Origin: Asterias amurensis
Taxonomy: Eukaryota > Echinodermata > Asteroidea > Forcipulatida > Asteriidae
Reading direction: 5' to 3'
NCBI RefSeq assembly: GCF_032118995.1
Contig: NC_092665.1
Span: 15,830,012 to 15,894,011, forward strand
Length of the DNA stretch: 64,000 nt
Both the position numbers and the translations under genes were made by a program. This document shows, one piece after another, positions 55,638 through 64,000 of the stretch. The notes below the pieces were generated by a model, which had not been told where the DNA came from, searched no databases, and was given only the letters and a program-made list of their open reading frames with translations. Each line of letters starts with the position of its first letter. Within the stretch, counting starts at the first letter, position 1.

Positions 55638-56789
55638 CTAAAGTTTGAGTTCTGTGTACACGTCGAGTGTCGATTCTTGTGGACCGAGCTCCATGTATGG
55701 TCCTGCCTGTCCCATTACATCCTTCTGATTGGAGGGCGTGTTCGAGGAAGGTACCAGCCGGGAGAGATCCGTAAGTGCCCCTCTTAGATTGAAAGAAGAA
55801 GGGTTCACATTGGCGTAGTTGGGAACCTCTGCTTTGGTGCTCACATTGGTGTAGTTGGGAACCTCTGCTTTGGCTGCAGACGAGGCCTGGCTATACTCAC
55901 GTATCGAAGTGGCATAAATATGGGATGGATTTTGCTGGTTTGGCCCCGTGTCTGAGGTGGTATTACGTGTCCTTTTACGATACACGAAGTATGAGACGAG
56001 GATGGTAACCAGGCCAACAAGAAGGATTAAAGGGATTGCTATACCAATAATTACACCAACAGAGTGACCAGGCGTGGTTGGGTAGGGGATGACGGTCAAG
56101 GGTCCTATCTTGCAGGAAAGAGACGTCCAGTTTTGATTCTCTTGTGTTATTGAAAAACAGAAAAATGTGACTCCATCATCTGAGACTTGGACACTCTTCT
56201 GCAACCGTGATCCAGTTTCGTTTCCTGCTTGAGTTGTATTAATTTTCCAATCTGGCCTGTCTACGGGACTGTTCGTATCACTGACCACTGGGGTTCTTTC
56301 ATCGATGACCGTGCTACATGTCAGAATGTCTCCCTCGTTCACAACTGCCGGACCGTCCGTGAAACAGACTGGAAACTCTTCGGTTGAGTTCACCGTAAAA
56401 CCAACTTGTCCATTTGTAATTATAGTCCCAGAGCCTTCCGCAATAATGACGCACAAGTATAACCCTTCATCTGATTTCGTGAGGTTTGTGATTGTGAAAC
56501 TTTGGGAATAAAGTTTCACTATTTCATTAATTAGATCAGGAGGGCTGAGGGACATTCTGTCTTCCTGTGTGACATTGGCGAAAGACGAGTTATAAAATCG
56601 TTGCCAGGTGAACATGTGAGCGTTGGGGTCAAAGCCAGTAACTTGGCAGGTTAGAGTAACATTACCATTCTTGACTGGTTGCCTAGGTAAGCTGTCTGCC
56701 GAGTTGAAAGTGACCTCACAATGACTCGGCGATGGAAGACAAAGCCAGAAGAAGGCGAAACATCCAGCAAGGATATAGAGGATTCCCAT
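55638..56789 (-). CDS. B10: Ig-type receptor with ITAM-like tail and two Y-x-N repeats (383 aa)
   Basis: Intact B gene from MGILYI, the first in-frame ATG. Signal peptide about 1-24; V-like domain with both cysteines (TLTC, YLCV) and an RFYNSSFANVTQEDRMSLS core shared with B7 and B9; four-cysteine domain (SCKIGPL); the short PTTPGHS stalk and GIAIPLILL helix as in B8. The tail has two 12-residue repeats (YTNV, YANV), YMEL (Y365) and YTELKL (Y378), spacing 13. The gene is thus a mosaic: V domain of the B7/B9 type, membrane-proximal part of the B8 type. Likely activating receptor. Rightmost B gene in the window. Confidence 0.9.
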   Translation of the reverse strand: MGILYILAGCFAFFWLCLPSPSHCEVTFNSADSLPRQPVKNGNVTLTCQVTGFDPNAHMFTWQRFYNSSFANVTQEDRMSLSPPDLINEIVKLYSQSFTITNLTKSDEGLYLCVIIAEGSGTIITNGQVGFTVNSTEEFPVCFTDGPAVVNEGDILTCSTVIDERTPVVSDTNSPVDRPDWKINTTQAGNETGSRLQKSVQVSDDGVTFFCFSITQENQNWTSLSCKIGPLTVIPYPTTPGHSVGVIIGIAIPLILLVGLVTILVSYFVYRKRTRNTTSDTGPNQQNPSHIYATSIREYSQASSAAKAEVPNYTNVSTKAEVPNYANVNPSSFNLRGALTDLSRLVPSSNTPSNQKDVMGQAGPYMELGPQESTLDVYTELKL

Positions 56790-56944
56790 GTTGGATTGTT
56801 TTTTTGCTTTTTCTTTTTGGTAAGTAGCCAATCTGAACCAAACTTCTCTAGAGTTTTAATGCCGATGTGTTTCCGGGTGAATATACAACTGCAGTCCTGC
56901 ACACCTTCAGTTACATTAACCTAAGGGGTTTGGCTTTGTAAGTT

Positions 56945-57460
56945 TAGCAGCAATGTCTAACAACAGCTGAAGGATCCGAGCTCACCAAACACCGTTGTTC
57001 TAAATGTTCTAAACGCCACTTGTTGATTCGGTTTTTAGCAACCACCACATATTCTGGAAACACAGATCCAGATTTATAGAATGGAGACAAGAAAGCTCGG
57101 CCAGGAATATACGTTTAGCAGCAGTGTCCAACAACAGCTGAAGGATCCGAACTCAACAAACACCGTTGTTCTAAAATGTTCTAAACGCCACTTGTTGATT
57201 CGGTTTTTAGCAACCACCACATATTCTGGAAACACAGATCCAGATTTATAGAATGGAGACAAGAAAGCTCGGCCAGGAATATACGTTTAGCAGCAGTGTC
57301 CAACAACAGCTGAAGGATCCGAACTCAACAAACACCGTTGTTCTAAAATGTTCTAAACGCCACTTGTTGGTTCTGTTTTTACCAACCACCAGAGATTCTG
57401 GAAACACAGACCCAGATGTATGTAATGGAGACAGGAAAACTCGGCAAGGAATATACCTAT
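56945..57460. repeat. Tandem repeat upstream of B10, period 172 bp, three copies
   Basis: The sequence from AACAACAGCTGAAGGATCCG to GGCCAGGAATATACGTTTAG is repeated head to tail (ATGGAGACA at 57081, 57253 and 57425). The middle copies are nearly the same; the outer ones are more diverged. Each unit carries a CAGCTG E-box and an ACGCCACTTGTTGATT block related to the -220 CRE half-site of other B genes. Confidence 0.85.
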
Positions 57461-57597
57461 GGCAGTTTAAGTGTTGTCGTGGTCTGTTTTCCTTTACTAA
57501 AATGATTTGAATAAACCATACATGTCTACCGAACCATATAGTCATTCATGTGGACGTAGTTATGAATATTTGTCACCAGTCTTTTATTATGATTCAC

Positions 57598-57800
57598 GTT
57601 GGATAAACCCATAAACACCGATGTGTTAGTACATCCCCACTTTCTGTGAAAAAAATCACAGGAAATAATCCTCGGTAGGGATTCGAACCCACGACCTTTG
57701 CATCTAGAACAGTGTCAACTAGCCTACCGAGATTGCCCGGTAGCTAGAATAGAGAGGCAGTTCGAATCCTATATTATGGTATCTGGTATCGCAACGATTC
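57598..57800 (-). mobile_element. Independent SINE copy
   Basis: Minus-strand copy with GGCAATCTCGGTAGGCTAGT, a good B-box (GGTTCGAATCCC), TTTTTTTCACAG and ACACATCGGTGT. Different flanks from the other SINE copies. Confidence 0.75.
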
Positions 57801-58660
57801 GTCTATAGTATAAGCTACAGTATTCCTAACTATTTGCCAAAATGATGTAACATTAAGCACTTTACGTAAATTTAGTTTTCCATATTCTGGCCCAAGTCCA
57901 TGGCTCTTTTTACCGTAAGGTGAAATTCTGCACTTTTCACAATTTCAAAAGAGGACGCACCTCAACATTTTGTTCAGCTGCTGTTTCGTTCAAAAATTGT
58001 AAACTCATATGGACATGATAAGACTACATGAACACATTGATGTTGTTACATTTCCAATGCAGTATTTTGCCAGCCACGAAAGTCCCTGAATGTACACAAT
58101 CATGCAACACTTATACGATCGCCGATATCATTTTGTTTTTCTAAATATTTACATACTATTAAAGGTATACGTTTGGTAGTTACTCATAAAATTAATGGTA
58201 AAACAAACTTTTGGTTGAAAGCCTACTAAACCTTCCATAGTATAAAGCATTTTGAGCATGCGGTTATGTACAAATGAATTTGTATGCCCAAAACTGTGAA
58301 TTATGTAATCCTATCAGGAACTATTATTTGACCTGCGTGTGGACAATATTGCTCCGGATTTTCGGTGATATCTTAAAAAGCGATCCCCTTTTTAAGTTAA
58401 TTTTTCACATGTTATTTTCATCGGTACATCTACATTTAGTTTATATGATTAAAACAATCAAACAGCTCTATAAACCGAAGGTATTCTTTCTCTTTAAATT
58501 TACTGTACAATTCATTACATTAAAAGCCGTTTGCAAACATCACAACGGATCAATCGAAACACAGTGGAAAGCTTACGTCACTGCAGTTTTTCCAATGAAA
58601 TAATTATAGCCAATAAAATCATTGGGCATGTCAGGCCAGCGACAAGACGGGACCATGACT

Positions 58661-58894
58661 CAATTTCATAGAGCTGATAAGCACAACAAATTGCTTAGCA
58701 TGAAATTTCTTCCTAAAAAATCTCCAGGATTACCAAACAAATTTCCATTTTTTGCATATTGCTTGTTACTGGTATTCCGTTGTTGTTTGCGTATCCTGAA
58801 AATCACGTGATCATTTGGTTGGTAGTGCTGTTTTTTTTAAGGCAAAAATGTCATGCTAAGCAAATTGTTGTGCTTAGCAGCTCTATGAAATTGG
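58661..58894. mobile_element. MITE with CAATTTCATAGAGCTG ends, abutting the stop codon of C
   Basis: Inverted ends CAATTTCATAGAGCTGATAA and the reverse complement of CAATTTCATAGAGCTGCTAA. A candidate GACT target duplication lies on both sides; the right copy (58894-58897) overlaps the stop codon of gene C. A related element begins at 63853. No coding sequence. Confidence 0.8.
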
Positions 58895-58895
58895 A

Positions 58896-60575
58896 CTAAT
58901 ATTTGATTTGTGCGTAAACAGTTTGTGAGTCGTCAGAGGGCGGGTGAACCTCATCATTCACAGGTTCCTTAAGGTCCAAATCGGCGTAGATTAAGACAGG
59001 TTCTTGCTGAGCAGGTCTGGATACTTGACCATTACGATTCTGACCAAACCTCTTAATGTTCTTGAGATTGGAAGAATCTTTGCCGTTTTCTTTGAGAAGT
59101 TCTTCGTCGTCTTGAGAAGCATTTTTATCCATCTCAGTACTATTCACTGACGGATTGGGTTGGTGGGTAATCGGTTCCGAGGTGTCGGTTATTGGGGTCG
59201 GTTTATTCACTTGGGCATAAATTCCTGGTGACTTAAGTCCAGTCGGTTCTTTAGAGTTGGTTACTGGAGTCGTTTCATTTACCTTGGCATATACAGCTGG
59301 GAAATTAGGTTTGGCCGGTTCTTTCGTACCGGTTACTGGACTCGTTTGATTTACCTGTGCATAAATTGCTGGTGGTTTAGGTTCAATTGGTTCTTTAGAG
59401 TCGATTACTTGGGTCGTTTTATATGGCTGCTTGGGGTTGGATGGCGAGCAATCAGTCGCTGGTGGCTCATGGTCGTGGCCAAGATGGTCGTCTTCAGTAT
59501 CGGACCAACACCTTGTGTCAACAATCCCGTCATCCGCGGAAGCCTGAACGCCGAAGGGCAGGTTGTCCGATTCAGGTCCAGCGTTTCTAAGCTTCGCGTC
59601 GGGCTGCGTTAGAATGGCGTTGTCCCGCTCTAGCGTTGACGCGAAGGAACTTCCCACGTTGAAAGGGTATGACTTGGCGTACATCCATCGTTTGGGGTTG
59701 CATCGACAACAGAGGGTGTGGACTGCTATGATAATGAGGAGGAGGATGACGCCGATTACTATACCGGCAATGTCGGCACCGGAGAGGCCGGCATTTTGGG
59801 GTGTGTCTGGAGTGGTGTTTACTGCCCCGGTAGTCTCTTGAACGGGGTTCTGTGTATATTCAGAATCAACTGTTAAGGGTCCAATCTTGCATGCTGGCGA
59901 AATATCTAAAACTGCACCAGATATTATGGAAAAACACTGAAACGTTTTGCCGTGTTCTGAGTTAGTTACTATCCTTGTGAGTTCTTGTCCGGGACTACCT
60001 TCACCATTTGTGGGACTTGTTATCCATCCAACATTTGCTTCAGTAGGTATTTCTATGTCAGACACTAAGGGTGTTCTTGTATTTGAGAGACTACTGCACG
60101 AGAGACTACTGCCAATAGTCACTGTAGCTGGACCATCAGGGGTGCAAACTGGAAACTCATGACGGCGGTATACAAGCAAATAAACGTCAACAGATTGGAT
60201 GATAATATCAGAGCCTCTTAGTACATGGCACTGGTAATATTCCTGATCTGACTGCCGTACAGGATATATAGTTAGCTTATGTGAATAAAGACTTGCTTGG
60301 AATGGACTTATAGAGAAACGATTGTCAACTAGTGCAGGATTAAGACCATTCTCATCTACAAATACTGTTCCAGTTTCCTGTAAACTGCTCCTTCTTGACC
60401 ATCGCACGTCATCAGGGGACTCGATTGATGATATCTCACAATCCAGAGTAACACTGTCTCCTTCACGAGGCACCGTCGTGTTTTCTGGAAGAATCTTAAT
60501 AATTGCTTGTGTGAAAACAAGAGTAGGTCGTACCAACAAAATCAACCAAAGAAATGTCCACAGTACAGTTGTCAT
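58896..60575 (-). CDS. C: divergent A-like Ig receptor with a multi-ITIM/ITSM-like tail (559 aa)
   Basis: Start at MTTVLW, the first ATG; the frame extends six codons further but begins with GTG. Signal peptide about 1-23; V-like domain with Cys46, Trp59 and Cys116 (EYYQC); four-cysteine domain (Cys144, 160, 214, 229) ending CKIGPL; stalk; transmembrane helix about 268-287; juxtamembrane HTLCCRCNPKRW as in long A genes. The tail of about 270 residues has three 24-residue repeats with Y405, Y429 and Y453 (IYAQV, VYAKV, IYAQV), then LIYADL (Y520, ITIM-like) and TVYAQI (Y554, ITSM-like). Probably an inhibitory receptor or adaptor-docking receptor, and an outgroup of the A genes. A MITE abuts the stop codon. 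Confidence 0.9.
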   Translation of the reverse strand: MTTVLWTFLWLILLVRPTLVFTQAIIKILPENTTVPREGDSVTLDCEISSIESPDDVRWSRRSSLQETGTVFVDENGLNPALVDNRFSISPFQASLYSHKLTIYPVRQSDQEYYQCHVLRGSDIIIQSVDVYLLVYRRHEFPVCTPDGPATVTIGSSLSCSSLSNTRTPLVSDIEIPTEANVGWITSPTNGEGSPGQELTRIVTNSEHGKTFQCFSIISGAVLDISPACKIGPLTVDSEYTQNPVQETTGAVNTTPDTPQNAGLSGADIAGIVIGVILLLIIIAVHTLCCRCNPKRWMYAKSYPFNVGSSFASTLERDNAILTQPDAKLRNAGPESDNLPFGVQASADDGIVDTRCWSDTEDDHLGHDHEPPATDCSPSNPKQPYKTTQVIDSKEPIEPKPPAIYAQVNQTSPVTGTKEPAKPNFPAVYAKVNETTPVTNSKEPTGLKSPGIYAQVNKPTPITDTSEPITHQPNPSVNSTEMDKNASQDDEELLKENGKDSSNLKNIKRFGQNRNGQVSRPAQQEPVLIYADLDLKEPVNDEVHPPSDDSQTVYAQIKY

Positions 60576-60790
60576 TCTGTAATTCAGTATCACTCTACTT
60601 TGATCCTTGCCTTCAGATTTTTTTTAAGAAAAACTAATTGTCGAGACAGGAGTTATTCAAATCCCGTACAGAGATCTTTGAAAAAAACAAATCCACAGAA
60701 AGTGTTCACCACCTCGAGACAATCACGTCCAGTGTGGTCTGAACTTGACGGTACCAAACACACAACTAAAAGAATAATTGCAAGTGTGTT

Positions 60791-60797
60791 TTTTATA
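60791..60797 (-). promoter_or_regulatory. Candidate TATA box of C
   Basis: TATAAAA on the minus strand, 216 bp upstream of the ATG. The position allows a 5' UTR of roughly 190 bases if there is no 5' intron. Confidence 0.35.
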
Positions 60798-61683
60798 CTC
60801 AGTATTCTTTCATTTGCATACAACATGCCTTGTGTAAGGTTATATACACAAAACCATAGACACATATTTCAAAACTTCGTCTGATGTAACACAATAAGCA
60901 AGTTTTGTTTTTCAATAGAGACTAGGAATAAAAACAACCCAGAAACATTGTTGTCTGTGACCTTCCATTTGATTCGAAAGGTGTTTTTCTGTAAAGTCTA
61001 TTTATGTGCACTATTCAATGACGATTGTAGGTCATTGAATAACAATAATGTCAAGGTAAACTTCTGCAATGTAAACCGCAGTATAGAGTTTCTGTTGTTA
61101 CTCTACTGGGGATAAAAAACTAAAAGAAAATATGAGTGGATGGTACAAATACTGTTTTAAAAAGTTGGCATCATACGCACATACCACATATTTTCAAGAA
61201 ACTTGACCCTACAAAAGTCATAGTGTCCATTCATTCTCTCATTCATTTTGTTTAATTAAAAGCTGAATTATGTGGCATTACAAGGTAAACATATAGTTAA
61301 AAACTACACAGAAAAAAAGACATAAGTATGCTCCCGAAGAGCATTGTTCAAGCTCATAGTTAAAGGTCAAAATGAATTGAACAAGCTGGGGATGACATAG
61401 ACTTGATGACAAGTCGTTAGGCGCTGCCTATTTGTCTGCCTTTCATGCAACAGTCACAGTGCGATGTTACACATGCAACAGTCGCAGGTAGCGCGAGGCG
61501 ACTGACTCACACACACATACTGGGATCGAGGGTGTGTGTATCGTCCCCGTAGCTACACTGCGCTGTAACCACACACCGCGCTTAACAATAACCGTCTTGA
61601 CTTCCAGACTAGGGATGACACTTCTTTTTCTGATCGTTGGAAAAGAGCTTTCCTACGATCGGCATTTAGTTTAGGGTTTTATG

Positions 61684-61855
61684 TGGTGGCCCTGAAGGGA
61701 CGTCAAACATATACATTTTTTCGATCTGGCCCAAGTCTCAAATATTAACGTGAATATTCACGTGAATGCTTGCGAATCGGGGCAACAAAAAAACGCGAAT
61801 ACTTGCGAAAATATTCACGTAAATGTATATGTTTGATGTCCCTTCAGGACCACCA
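61684..61855. mobile_element. Short MITE, TIRs TGGTGGCCCTGAAGGGAC
   Basis: 172 bp with about 35-bp inverted ends, two mismatches, continuing GTCAAACATATACATTT. It shares the first 18 bp of its ends with the foldback element at 2797-4179 but has a different interior rich in ACGTGAATATTCACGTGAA. Confidence 0.8.
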
Positions 61856-62566
61856 TAGTTATGCCATTGTTCACTCAAACATTCACTTTACTTCCCCTTT
61901 TGGAATGTGTGTTCGTATTGAGGCTAATTTATGCTCGCTATTGTCTTTGGTATCGTTGTGTATTTTTGTTGTTTTGTTTAGTTTGGCTTGTCAACAGGAT
62001 TCCCCGTTTTTCTAGTTGAACTATTTTAGTAGCTTTTCAAAGAAACATGAGTTCTGATCTCCGATCTCTACATAATGTACGGAGCGCCTGTTGTATAAAG
62101 AGTGTTATCAATGCTTACTACAATGGAGCGATATATTTATTTAGTATGCCTACTTTGGTTGAGATAAAATAAGAGGATAACCTGGCAATGCTATTGAATC
62201 ACACCATGTGAAACACAAGTTGTAATTTTAACATTACTTTATTTTATTTCCCCACAAAATTCATTAACAAACTTGACATGGTCAAGTGAAAGCAGGTATT
62301 TGTCAACAGGTAACTGGAACGATTAACCATATCAGATCGTACCTCAATAAATCAACATTTTGCAGAAATATAGAGCGATTACCCATGATGTAAAAAACCC
62401 GTATGTTATACTTAAAAAACCGATCATGTTTTATGGTGCGACTGCAATAGGAAGGGAACCAAAAAACTTCACAACCTTTACACGAGAAATATTTTGAAAC
62501 AGGCAAAAATACATACATATAATATAAAAGTATCGCATAAAAAGAAACCTATAATGAACTTCAGTC

Positions 62567-62937
62567 TTAAAGGGAAGGTACACGTTTGGTAATTACTCAA
62601 AACATTCACTTAAAAACTGACTTGGTAACGAGCATTGGAGAGCTGTTGATAGTATAAAACATTGTGGGAAACGACTCCCTCTGAAGTAACGTAGTTTTTG
62701 AGAAAGAAGTTATTTCTCACTAAAAATAAAAGACTTTTAGCTAGAAGTTTTTTTATTCTTATCTAAAAGCACACAAATTCGTCCAACAAGGGTGTTTTTA
62801 CTTTCATATTTTTCTCGCAACTTCGATGACCAATTGAGCCCAAATTTTCACAGGCTTGTTATTTTATGGTTATGATGGGATACACCAAGTGAGAAGACTG
62901 GTCTTTAACAATAACTTAACGTGTACCTTCCTTTTAA
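62567..62937. mobile_element. TTAA-flanked MITE, variant ends AAGGGAAGGTACACGTTTGG
   Basis: 371 bp with TTAA at both sides; the interior matches the 14725-15110 copy (GTATAAAACATTGTGGGAAA, TTTTCACAGG, ACACCAAGTGAGAAGACTGG) but the terminal 20 bp differ. A sister subfamily. Confidence 0.8.
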
Positions 62938-63620
62938 ATGACATAAGCAGCTGATGAGGAAGTTTAAAAAGCTATATCGGATAAAAGAGCACAAGTGTAC
63001 AAATATCGTTGGGTTAACTGCTATTTAAAATATAATACAGTATTATTATTGTTTCATTGGTATGTGTAAAGTTATTTTTTATTTATTGAAAGCATTTTCT
63101 GAGATCGAATTGAAAGGGTCTAAACAATTCTGTGTAGACCTATATAGAAGATATGAGAAGCAATTGTGTTCAGCATAAAACCTTTGCACGCCTCTGCACA
63201 CCCATAATGTACAACAAAGTGCAGTTATGCAACAGTGGTACATGTTCCTTGATACACCACAGTGTTTTTAAAAATACAATTTGTTTTGGCTAGTTTGGAA
63301 AAAGCAAAAATGGCGTTTTCCAAAGAGAATTCATATAAATCAAATGTGTAAAAAACCCAAAAAGCTTCATATTACTATATACACTTTATACAATGCTATA
63401 GCATCCTTTTCACATTCTACAATTTTGTCTAGGAAACAAACTAGTACAATTAACGTTATATAATTATAATTAAGGTTCTATTTATCTTTCTTTCCCCACC
63501 AAAATACTTAGTATATGCAACGTCTGTGTACACAATATTAAATGAAATTGTCTTAAAATAGCAAACAAAAACACCACATTTATTTTAGAGAACAGTTTGA
63601 CATTTCAGTTTCAGTTTCTG

Positions 63621-63649
63621 ACAAACTGGTAGAACTTCTACCAGTTTGT
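63621..63649. repeat. Perfect hairpin, 14-bp arms
   Basis: ACAAACTGGTAGAA, one base, then TTCTACCAGTTTGT. Confidence 0.8.
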
Positions 63650-63732
63650 TCGTAAGGTTTTTAGAACATACAATGTAGGAAAAAGACGTTGATAATGCTG
63701 ACCGCATACAGACGACCGAAAGTAAGCTTTCC

Positions 63733-63804
63733 ATATCTGTGTTTTGATTGGTCCGAGGTGATGTTGGGCAGCTGCCAAATTCGGACCAATCAAAACACAG
63801 ATAT
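63733..63804. repeat. Inverted repeat, 24-bp arms
   Basis: ATATCTGTGTTTTGATTGGT plus CCGA is repeated perfectly in inverted form 24 bp later. Each arm holds a CCAAT/ATTGG motif. Probably a small MITE or hairpin. Confidence 0.8.
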
Positions 63805-63852
63805 CCAATGAAATCACTGGGTCTGTAAAACCAATACCTGTATTTTATATAA

Positions 63853-64000
63853 CGTGGCCCGGTTTCATAGAGCTGGTAAGCACAAACATTTGCTTAGCAT
63901 GAAATTTCGTCCTTGATAAAAACAGGATTACCAGCCAAATTTCCATTTGTTGCATGTTGCTTTTGTTTGTTTATCCTGAAAATCACGTGGATTTTGTTTT
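63853..64000 (+). mobile_element. Partial MITE, same family as 58661-58894
   Basis: Starts GGTTTCATAGAGCTGGTAAG, continues GCTTAGCATGAAATTTC and ATCCTGAAAATCACGTG as in the copy beside gene C, and runs off the right edge. Confidence 0.7.

Larger units (their letters stand above)
56790..58660. other. Intergenic: B10 upstream to the MITE at C
   Basis: No gene. Contains a 172-bp tandem repeat, a SINE copy, a partial TTAA-family end near 58160 (TTAAAGGTATACGTTTGGTA) and otherwise unremarkable AT-rich DNA. An open frame at 58274-58603 shows no recognisable domain or conservation and is not called. Confidence 0.6.
60576..64000. other. Right flank without a recognised gene
   Basis: No open frame longer than about 125 codons, and none resembles the receptors. 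Holds small inverted-repeat elements, a GC-richer stretch near 61430-61590 (GCGCGAGGCGACTGACTCAC, then GTGTGTGT) that could be a promoter or exon of an unseen gene, and AT-rich DNA. A short hairpin TCAATGACGATTGTAGGTCATTGAA-like lies near 61015-61040. Confidence 0.55.

Noticed and set aside
58274-58603. 109-codon plus-strand open frame between B10 and C
   Set aside because: Low-complexity hydrophobic/basic composition, with no motif, paralogue or context supporting a gene.
60593-60593. Start of gene C six codons upstream (ILNYRM extension)
   Set aside because: The codon there is GTG. The first ATG at 60575 gives a typical signal peptide.
61430-61590. Exon or CpG-island promoter of another gene
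   Set aside because: Locally higher GC and CpG, but no open frame, splice pattern or match to anything recognisable, so only noted in the flank entry.

Overview
The window looks like metazoan, most likely echinoderm, DNA (probably a sea star). It is AT-rich and full of short inverted-repeat elements of a kind I associate with echinoderm genomes: TTAA-flanked elements beginning TTAAAGGCACTG, elements beginning CAATTTCATAGAGCTG, TAGGCCTA-rich patches and a tRNA-headed SINE. The species call is inference. No known gene was recognised by name.

Almost all the coding content is one tandem array of 19 genes, pseudogenes and relics of single-pass immunoglobulin-type receptors. All lie on the minus strand and, as far as can be seen, each is encoded by a single uninterrupted exon. 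Every complete member has a signal peptide, a V-like Ig domain, a second membrane-proximal domain with four cysteines ending in a C-x-IGPL motif, a Thr/Pro-rich stalk, one transmembrane helix and a tyrosine-motif tail. I use working names A1-A8, B1-B10 and C, numbered left to right. A genes start MEDQRRD; B genes start MG[IV]; C is a divergent A-like gene at the right edge of the array.

The tails fall into opposite signalling types. Short A genes (A4, A6) and B genes end in a paired YxxL motif with Tyr-to-Tyr spacing of 13, which is ITAM-like. B genes also carry one to three 12-residue repeats with a Y-x-N-V core (Grb2 SH2-type). Long A genes (A2, A8) and C carry ITIM/ITSM-like motifs (VxYxxL, TxYxxI) and YAQV repeats. 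A6 joins an A8-like ectodomain to an A4-like tail. This is the arrangement seen in vertebrate paired activating/inhibitory receptor loci, although here the ITAM-like motif would lie in the receptor itself.

The array is in active birth and death. Intact or nearly intact: A2, A4, A6, A8, B2, B5, B8, B10, C. Tail-truncated: B1, B4. Frameshifted: B3, B6, B7, B9. Nonsense-bearing A copies: A1, A3, A5. Relics: A7, plus a deleted A gene leaving only its promoter block near 22.7-23.0 kb. Layout by region: 1-17.7 kb A1, B1, A2, A3, B2, A4; 18.4-21.7 kb a 3.4-kb DNA transposon; 22-38.8 kb B3, A5, B4, A6, B5, B6; 38.9-56.8 kb A7, B7, B8, A8, B9, B10; 58.9-60.6 kb C; 60.6-64 kb no gene. Intergenic DNA is itself a set of segmental duplications with family-specific conserved blocks: A genes share a TATA-like motif and a GGGTCRTGACCT palindrome, and most B genes share a TGACGTCA (CRE-like) site.
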